Source: Acidobacteriota bacterium (lineage in GTDB: Bacteria > Acidobacteriota > Blastocatellia > UBA7656). From it: a DNA stretch of 64,000 bases. A model generated the notes under the pieces. That model saw nothing but the letters and a program-made list of their open reading frames with translations. It searched no databases and was not told where the DNA came from. Of the stretch, positions 52,824-61,146 are shown piece after piece (within the stretch, counting starts at the first letter, position 1; each line of letters starts with the position of its first letter). The position numbers and the translations under genes are program-made. The stretch is taken from positions 62,001 through 126,000 of the forward strand of contig JACQDB010000036.1 of the NCBI GenBank assembly GCA_016201275.1, given 5' to 3'.

Positions 52824-53351
52824 ATGGCTCATGAATTACTCAATCGAAATTATGTCTTGCGCGGCAGGGTCATAGAAGTTTCCCTCAGCACTTATAACAC
52901 CGCTGCGAAGGGTGAAGCGACGCTGGAAATCGTCCATCACAACGGCGGTGCAGGAGCTTTGCCGTTGTTTGCTGATGGCACGGTGGCGCTGGTGCGGCAG
53001 TGGCGTTATGCGATCAACCGATATTCCCTGGAGATTGCCGCAGGGCGAATCGAAGCCGGGCAAACGCCCGTACAGGCGGCGGCGCGTGAGCTTGAAGAAG
53101 AGGTTGGCTATCGCGCCGGAGAGCTTCACCAGGTCAGCGAGTTTTTAGTTGCGCCGGGTTATTGCGAAGAGCGAATTTACACTTATCTTGCAACTGACTT
53201 GGAAAAATGCGAACAGCATCTTGATGACGATGAGGAGATCGAAGTGGTGCGAATGCCTTTTGAAGAGGCGCTGGCATTGGTGCAATCCGGCGACATAGAC
53301 GACGCCAAAAGCATCATCACTTTGTTGACCGTTGCGAAGATGAAGTTGTAA
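52824..53351 (+). CDS. NUDIX hydrolase (ADP-ribose pyrophosphatase-like)
   Basis: A 175-residue protein. The Nudix box starts at GRIEAGQTPVQAA and ends ARELEEEVGYRAGE, matching GX5EX7REUXEEXGU. EFLVAPGYCEERIYTYLA after it is typical of ADP-ribose pyrophosphatases, which hydrolyse ADP-ribose to AMP and ribose 5-phosphate. It starts nine bases after folC, so the two are probably co-transcribed. Confidence 0.9.
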   Translation: MAHELLNRNYVLRGRVIEVSLSTYNTAAKGEATLEIVHHNGGAGALPLFADGTVALVRQWRYAINRYSLEIAAGRIEAGQTPVQAAARELEEEVGYRAGELHQVSEFLVAPGYCEERIYTYLATDLEKCEQHLDDDEEIEVVRMPFEEALALVQSGDIDDAKSIITLLTVAKMKL

Positions 53352-53390
53352 CTTTGGCTCAAGGCAAATAAGTTTTATGCGGAGGCAAGC

Positions 53391-54038
53391 ATGAGCGCAT
53401 TACGGAAAGAGAAACTCTACACCCCTGAACAATATCTTGAGCTTGAACGAGCAGCAGAGGAACGGCACGAATATCTTGATGGACAAATTTATCTGATGTC
53501 CGGCGGCAGCCCTAAACACAGCACGATTTGTGTAAATGTATCCGGCGAATTGCGCTTTCAACTTAAAGGCAAGCCCTGCCAAGTTTTTGAAGCCAATATG
53601 AAAGTCGGAACATCAACCTCAAGTCTTTTTTCATACCCTGATGTTTCGGTGGTTTGTGGCGAACCGGCGATTCACGACAAGCATCGAGATGTTCTCACCA
53701 ACCCCAAGGTGATTATTGAAGTGCTTTCGCCTTCGACGGAACGCTTTGACCGAGGCAAGAAATTCGCACGCTACCAACGCTTTGACTCCTTCACCGATTA
53801 CGTTTTAATCGCCCAAGATGAACCGCGTGTCGAACACTTCGCCAGACAAGCAAACGGCACTTGGGTTTTAACGGTCGCAACCACTTTGAAGAGCAAAATA
53901 CAGATCGCTTCGATTGCTTGTGCGCTGCAACTTGCCGAGGTCTATGACCGCATCGAATTCGCGGAAGAGCCGCCCGTCAAAAAAAGCGCGAAGACTGCAA
54001 AACCAAAAAAGACCAATAAACAAAGGGCGAAAGCATAA
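53391..54038 (+). CDS. Uma2 family endonuclease-like protein
   Basis: A 215-residue PD-(D/E)XK-fold protein of the Uma2 family (DUF820). It starts KLYTPEQYLELERAAEERHE, followed by YLDGQIYLMSGGSPKHSTIC; the core acidic residues lie in YPDVSVVCGEP and KVIIEVLSPSTERFDRGKK. The last 25 residues are a lysine/alanine-rich tail (KKSAKTAKPKKTNKQRAKA) that may bind nucleic acid. Uma2 proteins are abundant in cyanobacteria and some other phyla; their biological role is unclear. It lies within the folC-plsC run. Confidence 0.88.
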   Translation: MSALRKEKLYTPEQYLELERAAEERHEYLDGQIYLMSGGSPKHSTICVNVSGELRFQLKGKPCQVFEANMKVGTSTSSLFSYPDVSVVCGEPAIHDKHRDVLTNPKVIIEVLSPSTERFDRGKKFARYQRFDSFTDYVLIAQDEPRVEHFARQANGTWVLTVATTLKSKIQIASIACALQLAEVYDRIEFAEEPPVKKSAKTAKPKKTNKQRAKA

Positions 54039-54043
54039 CCTCT

Positions 54044-54820
54044 GTGAAAATTCTCAAGACCATACTGGTTTATCTCTGGTCGCCGTTTGCCAATCTGTTG
54101 TGGTACGCGCACACCGTGATTATGGCGACGCTGTCGCTGGTGCTTTGGCCGTTGGACAAGAGCGGCGAGATGCAACATTGGTGCGCGCGCTGGTGGTGCC
54201 GATTGATTGCCTGGAGCATCTTTGCCGACATCCATGTTCACGGCGTCGAAAAATTATCAGCCCAACAGAACTATGTTTATATGGCGAACCACGCAAGCTT
54301 GATAGACACGCCCGCCTTGTTCGCTTACCTGCCGTATCAATTTCGCATCATGGCGAAAAAGCACCTTTTCTATATTCCCTTTATGGGCTGGCATCTATGG
54401 ACGGCGGGAAATTTTCCTATTGATCAAAGCGATGCGCGTAAGACGGCGCGCAGTTTGAAAGCGGTGATTGAAGGCATACGCGCAGGGAAATCGCTGGCGG
54501 TCTTTCCCGAAGGGACGCGCTCGCCGGATGGTCAGTTGCAGGAGTTTAAGCAAGGGGCATTCAAAATCGCTATGCGAGCAGGGGTGCCGATAGTGCCGGT
54601 GACGATTATCGGCACGAGTAAGTTATTGCCGAAAGGCTCGCTTGCGCCGCGCCCCGGCAGAGTAGATGTCGTGATTGGCACGCCGATAGAGACGCGCCAA
54701 TACCATGAAAAACAGCTCTCCGAATTAATCGCCGCCACGCGCCAAGTGATTGAAGCCACCTTGCAGGCCGGATGGTCAGACCAGAAATTGACCGGCGCAG
54801 TGGTAGTCGAAGACAAATAG
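54044..54820 (+). CDS. plsC: 1-acyl-sn-glycerol-3-phosphate acyltransferase (PlsC-like)
   Basis: A 258-residue membrane-associated acyltransferase that makes phosphatidic acid from lysophosphatidic acid. An N-terminal hydrophobic region (8-60) is followed by motif I ANHASLIDTP (H83, D88), a FPID motif, motif III FPEGTRSPDG and the VPVTIIGT segment. GTG start, five bases after the Uma2 gene. Membrane-lipid synthesis fits with accD upstream. Confidence 0.9.
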   Translation: MKILKTILVYLWSPFANLLWYAHTVIMATLSLVLWPLDKSGEMQHWCARWWCRLIAWSIFADIHVHGVEKLSAQQNYVYMANHASLIDTPALFAYLPYQFRIMAKKHLFYIPFMGWHLWTAGNFPIDQSDARKTARSLKAVIEGIRAGKSLAVFPEGTRSPDGQLQEFKQGAFKIAMRAGVPIVPVTIIGTSKLLPKGSLAPRPGRVDVVIGTPIETRQYHEKQLSELIAATRQVIEATLQAGWSDQKLTGAVVVEDK

Positions 54821-54860
54821 TCTCGCCTGCCTTGTTAGCGTAAGCTAGAATGAAATTCTT

Positions 54861-55772
54861 ATGAACGAAACACCAAACCTGCCGCCGGACTACGACGCTA
54901 ATGCTCAACCGAGTCATTGGGGGGTGGTCACCGATCAACCTGTTGCACCCATGAATACTGAGTTTCCGCCACCGCATAGCTATTACGCTCAACCCTTCGG
55001 GGACGCCCGCCTTGACCCCGATCAACCGCGTTGGGGTGTCTTGGGCGGCTTGGGCGTGTGGATTTCGAGTGTAGCGGCGCTGGTCATCGTTCCTTCCATA
55101 GCGGTGGTTGCTTGGTATTTTATTGAGCAGATTCGCGGCGCAAATGTTCCTCTGACCGCCGATGAAATCGCTCGTTGGGCAATGACGCCAAGATTAATTC
55201 TGGTTCAAATCGTTTCCAGTATTGGCGCGCATCTGGTGACGCTGGCGATCTGTTGGGCAGTGGCGACCGGCATGGGAAAACGCCCGTTGAGCGAGGCTAT
55301 TGGTTGGCAGTGGGAAGGGCCTTCGCCGATAGCTAAAATCGGCATCGTCATCGGCGTTGTTGTGCTGTCCATTGCGGTGATGAGTTTGTTGCCGCGCCTT
55401 CTTCCCGATTCTAAAGAGACCCCATTTTCGCAAATATTGAAAGCCTCGAAAGCGGTGCGCTATGTCGTCGCTTTTCTGGCGGTCTTTACTGCGCCGTTGG
55501 TCGAAGAGTTCGTTTACAGAGGCTTGCTGTATTCGCCTTTGCGAAAAGCCATAGGCATGGCGGGCGCGGTATCAACGGCGACGATTCTGTTTGCGTTAGT
55601 TCACGTTCCGCAATACTGGGGAGCCTGGGCGTCGTTGACCGGCTTGCTGTTGTTGAGTTTTAGCTTGACGGTCATTCGCGCCAAAACTAAATCTATCTTC
55701 CCTTGCGTGATGATTCATATGCTGTTCAATTTGGTGGGCGCTATCGGCATTATTCTGGGTTCAGATGGTTGA
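54861..55772 (+). CDS. CPBP family intramembrane glutamic endopeptidase
   Basis: A 303-residue membrane protein. A proline-rich soluble N-terminus (1-50) is followed by about seven to eight hydrophobic helices. The CPBP/Abi motifs are present: LVEEFVYRGLLYSPLRK (EExxxR), FALVHVPQYWG (FxxxH) and the last MIHMLFNLVGA (HxxxN). Family members cleave prenylated or other membrane proteins, or take part in bacteriocin self-immunity. The substrate is unknown. Its stop touches that of the convergent transglutaminase-like gene. Confidence 0.9.
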   Translation: MNETPNLPPDYDANAQPSHWGVVTDQPVAPMNTEFPPPHSYYAQPFGDARLDPDQPRWGVLGGLGVWISSVAALVIVPSIAVVAWYFIEQIRGANVPLTADEIARWAMTPRLILVQIVSSIGAHLVTLAICWAVATGMGKRPLSEAIGWQWEGPSPIAKIGIVIGVVVLSIAVMSLLPRLLPDSKETPFSQILKASKAVRYVVAFLAVFTAPLVEEFVYRGLLYSPLRKAIGMAGAVSTATILFALVHVPQYWGAWASLTGLLLLSFSLTVIRAKTKSIFPCVMIHMLFNLVGAIGIILGSDG

Positions 55773-56414
55773 TTACAGCAACCATAAATTTTTGTTGGCG
55801 AAATAATCCGGCGATTGCTGCGGGTGCTCTTTGTGAAAAGCTAAATAACGCCGCAGACTTTTTTGATACCGCGCCTCCGAGCCGCGAATCTGCTTGTGCG
55901 GAATCTCTTGTAAATAGCGCTCTACTTTCCAAACATTTTTTTCCGACAAGCGCCAGTCATAATTGCCAAGGGCGCGCAAATCCGCAACCGCATAGCCGGT
56001 GATGCGTCCGCTCTTATCAATGTAGGCATCGTAATAACTCATCACCAGATCACGCGCCGTGCGAAAGACCGGCTTGCGCCCGTGCAAGCCTATGTCACGC
56101 GACCGCGCCAACGCGCCATAAAGTCCTCGCTGACGAAAGACGAACAGCACATGATCGAGTTGATCTTGCGATTCAATGCTAATCAATAAAGGTGGATAAC
56201 CATGTTGTTCAAGGATGACAGCGGCGGCAATCGCGCCTTCCAGACAGTGTGCATGGTGATGACGAACGACGCCGCGAAAAGATAAACAGGTGGGCTTTTC
56301 GCGCTCACGATTGTAGGGCAGGGAAGAGAGAAATTTTTGCGCCTGTTGCGGCGACGTATGGGCTTGAATGATGCGCCATTCGGTTTCGCTGAACTCTGCT
56401 TTGCTCGGCTTCAT
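55773..56414 (-). CDS. Transglutaminase-like cysteine protein, unknown function
   Basis: A 213-residue soluble protein. HHHAHCLEGAIAAAVILEQH (52-71) with C57, DQLDHVLFVF with H88 and ARSRD with D107 suggest a transglutaminase/papain-like triad. KPVFRTARDLVMSYYDAYID recurs in an uncharacterised bacterial family of this kind. No signal peptide. The ATG at 56414 is preferred; the longer frame overlaps the upstream gene. It begins 20 bases after the GT39-like gene, so the two are likely co-transcribed. The fold assignment is inference. Confidence 0.6.
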   Translation of the reverse strand: MKPSKAEFSETEWRIIQAHTSPQQAQKFLSSLPYNREREKPTCLSFRGVVRHHHAHCLEGAIAAAVILEQHGYPPLLISIESQDQLDHVLFVFRQRGLYGALARSRDIGLHGRKPVFRTARDLVMSYYDAYIDKSGRITGYAVADLRALGNYDWRLSEKNVWKVERYLQEIPHKQIRGSEARYQKSLRRYLAFHKEHPQQSPDYFANKNLWLL

Positions 56415-56434
56415 GTTTTTTTCGTGAACCGGGG

Positions 56435-58237
56435 TTATTGATTGCGTCTGTACAACACCGCTTCGGCGTCTTCCAGCGGAATGGGAAAGGCTGCCACTTT
56501 GGTGAATTGACCGCTCTGCACGATGCTTGCCGCTGTGCGTTCGAGCGGCGCAAGCCATTCGGCATGACTTAAGCCGGTGCGGATTAATAAATAATCAACT
56601 CCGGCGAGACGGTCTTTTGAACTTTCCGCTGTCAACCAATCTATCTTGATGCGCGCCGGAGCGCCGCGCTCTTTCGCCGCCAACCGCGCATACAACGCCA
56701 GCGTCGAAGGGTTCAACTGCGGCAGGTTGACGACGCTGCCCAACACCGGAGTTTCGGCATCGTCATATGCTTTATAGGTCGTCGGCGAAACGGTCTCGTC
56801 AGCCGTTGGCGGTGGGTTCGCGTGGGCCTGGCGCGCCGTTTGATTGGGCAGCGTCGGTTGATAGGCTTGCCAATCCAGATCAACGGCTTGAATGATTTGC
56901 GGCACTGCCCAATCCGACGGCAGAGGCTTGTGGTCAAAGCCGAAATAGTTTCTCGCAAAGACCATCCAGCGAAAACGCGGCGAGTCTATGTAGTAGCCCT
57001 GACCTTCGGCAGGCCATTGCGAATTGCCGAAACTGATCAGGCACCAAACCGTGAGAAGGGCTACAGGAGCCAGTTTCAGGGCGCGGCGAAATTTATTGGC
57101 TGACGCGAAATTGATTCTGCCTATCCAGCACACCGACAAAATGGCGACGGCTGGCAAGACCGGCACGGTGTAGCGCAAATCTTTGTTGGCAATCATGGTG
57201 AATGCGCCCAGACCGCTCAAGAGCCAGAGGTAAAGCATACGGCTCTGTTGGCGGCGCTGTATCAACGAATAGATCAAACCGACGACAAACAGCAGGCCGA
57301 AAATCAATTGCGTTTGTGGGCTGATGATACCGTGGGCGTAATATAGATTGGACATGATGCTGTAGAGCGGCGCTTCGTTTTCGTTGATGGCGGCGGCTTT
57401 GTTGACTTGATAAATTTCAATCACTTCGTGCCGATGCGGCCAATACCAGATCGCCGAAATGCCGAGGACGAGAAGTCCGGCAAGCGCCAGATTGGCTAGC
57501 GCTTTTGGACGACGCGACCACAAGACGCGCACGCTGACATAAACAGCCGGAAGCAGAAAAAAGAAAGCAAAGGTCTGTTTGGTCAGCATCCCCAATCCGG
57601 CGACTACGCCAAACCACAAGGCGTCCTGCCAACGAGCAAAATCATCGGCCTTGATGAGCAGCGCGAAACTGGCAGCGACCAGCGCCATCAACGGATAATC
57701 GAGGAAGCCATCGTGCAGCAACCACGCCGAAAAATGATACGAAGAGGCCAACAACGCGGCTAACACACTCATCGTTATTATGGCCGGGTTGGCGTTGGTT
57801 TTTACGGTTGGATTGTTTTCAGAGGCTGGCGATGGTTCTGCTGATAAAGAAATTTCTTTGCCTGCCGTTGGTAGCGTATCGTCCGAATATAATTTTCGAC
57901 AGAGCCAGTTTACCGAAACCAGCAAGACCGCAAGCGAAATGAAATTTGCTCCGATGCCAGTTAGCCGCGAAGGATGGAAGAGCAGAAAAATTGCCGCCGT
58001 GACCAGATGCACGAAGGGCGCGTAATAATGCGGCTCGACAAAAAATTCCTGCGCGAAACCTTTGAGGCTGCCTCTGGCCAGCGGCGCATAATAATCATAG
58101 CCAGCGCTGAGATGATCGGCAGGGTCCCAGGCCGGAGGCGTTTTATCCTTCAATGTCCAAAGGACAGTTGAACAACTGTAGGCGAAGAAGATAAAGACCA
58201 GCGCCAGCTTTCCAATGTGAGGTTTGAGTTTATTCAC
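56435..58237 (-). CDS. GT39/ArnT-like membrane glycosyltransferase
   Basis: A 600-residue membrane protein with about ten to twelve helices. The first periplasmic loop has the acidic pair PPAWDPADHLSAG, as in protein O-mannosyltransferases and ArnT, where it binds the polyprenyl-phosphate sugar. A soluble C-terminal domain (about 420-600) follows the last helix. It would transfer a sugar from a lipid carrier to a periplasmic acceptor, possibly a protein or envelope glycan (inference). The family-2 glycosyltransferase at 34247 could supply such a carrier. Confidence 0.82.
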   Translation of the reverse strand: MNKLKPHIGKLALVFIFFAYSCSTVLWTLKDKTPPAWDPADHLSAGYDYYAPLARGSLKGFAQEFFVEPHYYAPFVHLVTAAIFLLFHPSRLTGIGANFISLAVLLVSVNWLCRKLYSDDTLPTAGKEISLSAEPSPASENNPTVKTNANPAIITMSVLAALLASSYHFSAWLLHDGFLDYPLMALVAASFALLIKADDFARWQDALWFGVVAGLGMLTKQTFAFFFLLPAVYVSVRVLWSRRPKALANLALAGLLVLGISAIWYWPHRHEVIEIYQVNKAAAINENEAPLYSIMSNLYYAHGIISPQTQLIFGLLFVVGLIYSLIQRRQQSRMLYLWLLSGLGAFTMIANKDLRYTVPVLPAVAILSVCWIGRINFASANKFRRALKLAPVALLTVWCLISFGNSQWPAEGQGYYIDSPRFRWMVFARNYFGFDHKPLPSDWAVPQIIQAVDLDWQAYQPTLPNQTARQAHANPPPTADETVSPTTYKAYDDAETPVLGSVVNLPQLNPSTLALYARLAAKERGAPARIKIDWLTAESSKDRLAGVDYLLIRTGLSHAEWLAPLERTAASIVQSGQFTKVAAFPIPLEDAEAVLYRRNQ

Positions 58238-58439
58238 GACAGCGGCTGATTATATGAAGGCCAAATGAAATTGGCAAATTTGCCAAAAGAAATCGGCGAA
58301 TTTGCAAAAAGAAATTCGCAAGGCGTTTGCCTTGCACGGAAAAAAATTGCACTCCCAACCCCCTGGTCTTGCATAATCGCAATTGGTTGGGCTGCTCTCG
58401 AAAAAATAGTTGCAGAAATCTCGGTTCCCCAAAGCTCGG

Positions 58440-58793
58440 TTACTGGCTCGCCTGTTTGATAGCTGTTTGCAGCGCCTCTACGGTGATCTCGAAATGCGAA
58501 GCGTTCCAGATTTCGCGCCCATCGCGCACCAGTATGGCTTGCGGTGTTTCGTGGCGCACGCCTAAACGCTGCGCGACTTCATTCGACAAAGGGCGGGCGT
58601 TCTGTACGGTAATCAGATGATAGCTGGCGCGTGGATCGGCGTTTTCCAGATAGGCTTGAAATTGTTTGAAGCCGCGTCCGCTGATGGGACAACTATTACT
58701 GTGTTTGAAAATTAATACCGGACGATGGGTTGAATCTTCTAAGACCTGCTGCAAGTCTTGCAGACTGTGCAACTCTTGTAGGTTATTACTCAC
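58440..58793 (-). CDS. ytxJ: YtxJ-like bacillithiol-system monothiol protein
   Basis: A 117-residue thioredoxin-fold protein with a single active-site cysteine (C35 in KHSNSCPISGRG), followed by YHLITVQNARPLSNEVAQRL and GVRHETPQAILVRDG. YtxJ proteins are bacilliredoxin-like and linked to bacillithiol, so the organism probably makes that thiol. The GTG at 58793 has GGAGGAG at the ideal distance; the frame upstream is not family-like. Monocistronic. Confidence 0.88.
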   Translation of the reverse strand: MSNNLQELHSLQDLQQVLEDSTHRPVLIFKHSNSCPISGRGFKQFQAYLENADPRASYHLITVQNARPLSNEVAQRLGVRHETPQAILVRDGREIWNASHFEITVEALQTAIKQASQ

Positions 58794-59029
58794 GGCTCTC
58801 CTCCAAAATGGTTGAACAACAATATCGCAAACCCGTCGTGACCTTTGCAAGGTTTCGGAGGATAATTCAGCGGCAGAATTTTTTTGCTGCTTGGGCTACG
58901 AAACGGTTTGGAAAAACATCACAGCCGGTGTACTGAAAAAGGTGGGGTGTGCGTGCAGCGCCGGTCGCCAAGGTCGGCCAACACCCGACCGCCTTGGTTT
59001 CGGCTCAAATTTTTAACGGAGTTCAAACT

Positions 59030-60976
59030 ATGAAGCCCCATACCTTTCGACTGTTCATCGCCTGCTCCTTGATGGCCTTGTTAGTGGTGGCGACGCTGCC
59101 CGCGAGCTTTGCCCTTACGGGCAACAGTCTGCGCTCAAAGGCGCAGTCCTCGTCGCAGCGTCGCGGTAAGAACGGCAATTCTGCGACAACCGCTCCTGCG
59201 AAAAAAATAGATTCGCCAAGCACCGCCAAGCCAGCTACGGATCAAGCCGACAGCAAAGTTGATGAACCACAAAATAATTCATCCGATAGCAAAAGCGTAG
59301 AAGATAATAAAGTGCCGACGACCTTCGAGGAGGCGCAGCCGAAATCGCCGAGCAAACGCGAGCCTTTGCCTTTCGACCGTCCGCCCACAGGGGCGCAATC
59401 TTCCGATAATGCGGCGCAGCACAGCACGCCGGATTTTGATCGTCCGGCTACGCCAACCTCTACGCCAAACGCGAACGCGGAGCGGTCAACGCCAACAACG
59501 CATCCGCCAGCGCCAAGACCAGGCGTCAGTGTTCAACCGCCGCCAGCGCCGCCTGTCAATACTGCGCCACGTTCAACGACACCGACTTCGCCACCTCAGC
59601 GTTACCCGTCGAGCGGCAATGATTCGCAACGCTATCCGTCGAGCGGCAATGATTCGCAACGCTATCCGTCAACCGCTTCGGGGTCGTCGCGTTATCCGTC
59701 GAGTCATCCGCAAGCGTCATCAAGCGACAATGACCCGTATTCAACTACGCGCAACGCGCCGCCGGTTTTGCGCCGCGAAAAAGATTCCAGCAACGACAGC
59801 ACGAATGCTGGCGATTCAAGAAGTGCGCCGCCCGTTCTTCGGCGTCCGGGCGATAGCAGCGAAACCGCTTCCGGCAATGAGCGCAATAGCGGCAATCAAC
59901 AACCTGCGCCGTCGTCGCGCCGTAATCCGCAAAACGGCTCAACGACTACGCCGCCGGACGATTCGCCGGATGAGACCATTCGTTTGGGCGCGACGCTGGT
60001 GAATATTCCGATTCTGGTCAGCGACCGCTCGAATCGCTTTGTGCCGCGTTTGAGTGCCAAAGATTTCTTGCTTTACGAAGACGGCGTGCAACAAGAGGTG
60101 GCTTTCTTTGGCAATGAAGAAGTGCCATTCAGCGTCGCCCTGTTGCTGGATATGAGTCCGAGTGTGCAGGGCAATACGCAGGCGATACAGGATGCGGCAA
60201 TTGATTTCGTGCGGCAATTGCGCCCCGATGATCGCGTGATGGTGATTTCGTTCGACCGCCACGTTGACTATCTGACCGATTTCACCAGTGACCGGCGAAT
60301 TTTGGAGCGCGCTATTCTCAGCACTTCGACGGGCAGCGGCACCAGCGTTTATGACGCGGTGTATGAAACCGTCTCTCGCAAATTGCGATATGTGGACGGA
60401 CGCAAAGCGTTGATCCTGTTTTCCGATGGCGAAGACACCACCAGCAAGAGAGCCAGTTATGACGACGCCGTAAACATCGTCACCGAATCCGATGTGCTGG
60501 TTTACGGGTTGCGTTATCCATCTGATGGCGGCAGCAATGTGCGCGTCAATCCGTGGCCGCGCAGCCCTATTCCTAACATTGGCATCCCGCTGCCTTTCCC
60601 TTGGCCTTTTCCGAGAAAACGAGGCGGCCATTTTTCCGGCAATTTCAGCGCCCCACCAGAGGTCGCAAACTCCGCCATGCCGAATTCGCAATGGCCGCGC
60701 AGAGGCAGCAAAGGCGGCGACTTTATGGCGGATATAACGGAGGCCGGCGGGGGGCCGGTCTTTGATGCTGACGCCGTAGGCGATATGCGCGGTCTGGCAA
60801 ATAAGATTGCCGAAGAATTGCGCCACGTTTATCAAATCAGTTATTACCCGACCAATTCGTTAATGAATGGCGGCTATCGTGCCATTCGCATACGGGTGAA
60901 GAATCGTGACGATATCGCGGTACGCCATCGCAAAGGCTACAATGCGCGTGAGGTTGCCAAAGGCAGCAAGATATAA
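59030..60976 (+). CDS. Secreted VWA-domain protein (acidobacterial VWFA-related family)
   Basis: A 648-residue exported protein. The signal peptide covers about 1-29 (LFIACSLMALLVVATLPASFA). Residues 35-310 are low-complexity and rich in S, P, N, R and T, with tandem RYPSSGNDSQ decapeptides. The VWA domain starts near residue 320 (LGATLVNIPILVSDRSNRFV) and has a MIDAS motif DMSPS in FSVALLLDMSPSVQG. This arrangement matches the acidobacterial VWFA-related family (TIGR03436 type). It probably mediates metal-dependent adhesion or protein contacts at the surface. The ATG at 59030 has ACGGAG upstream. Confidence 0.88.
   Translation: MKPHTFRLFIACSLMALLVVATLPASFALTGNSLRSKAQSSSQRRGKNGNSATTAPAKKIDSPSTAKPATDQADSKVDEPQNNSSDSKSVEDNKVPTTFEEAQPKSPSKREPLPFDRPPTGAQSSDNAAQHSTPDFDRPATPTSTPNANAERSTPTTHPPAPRPGVSVQPPPAPPVNTAPRSTTPTSPPQRYPSSGNDSQRYPSSGNDSQRYPSTASGSSRYPSSHPQASSSDNDPYSTTRNAPPVLRREKDSSNDSTNAGDSRSAPPVLRRPGDSSETASGNERNSGNQQPAPSSRRNPQNGSTTTPPDDSPDETIRLGATLVNIPILVSDRSNRFVPRLSAKDFLLYEDGVQQEVAFFGNEEVPFSVALLLDMSPSVQGNTQAIQDAAIDFVRQLRPDDRVMVISFDRHVDYLTDFTSDRRILERAILSTSTGSGTSVYDAVYETVSRKLRYVDGRKALILFSDGEDTTSKRASYDDAVNIVTESDVLVYGLRYPSDGGSNVRVNPWPRSPIPNIGIPLPFPWPFPRKRGGHFSGNFSAPPEVANSAMPNSQWPRRGSKGGDFMADITEAGGGPVFDADAVGDMRGLANKIAEELRHVYQISYYPTNSLMNGGYRAIRIRVKNRDDIAVRHRKGYNAREVAKGSKI
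59600..59701 (+). repeat. 30-bp tandem repeats in the VWA gene
   Basis: Three 30-base units start at 59600, 59630 and 59660, followed by a 12-base partial unit. The first two differ at two bases and encode RYPSSGNDSQ; the third encodes RYPSTASGSS. In-frame length changes are possible. Confidence 0.85.
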
Positions 60977-61029
60977 AGCTATAGTCAGCCTTGGCGATTG
61001 ATTCCCTACAGATTAGCTTTCGGTTGTTT

Positions 61030-61112
61030 GTACGGGCGACCCTGTGGTGGTCGCCCTTTCTACAAATCCCAAAAGTTCTAAAGAGAGGCGACTACCACAG
61101 GGTCGCCCGTAC
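61030..61112. terminator. Long inverted repeat between convergent genes
   Basis: The arms 61030-61055 and 61087-61112 pair over 26 bp with one mismatch (outer ends GTACGGGCGACCCTG and CAGGGTCGCCCGTAC) around a 31-base loop. It lies between the convergent VWA and M20 genes and may end transcription from both sides. It has no T-run, so it may instead be a REP-type element. Confidence 0.6.
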
Positions 61113-61146
61113 ATAACAAATGCGAGGCAGACTTCTAATCAAACTC

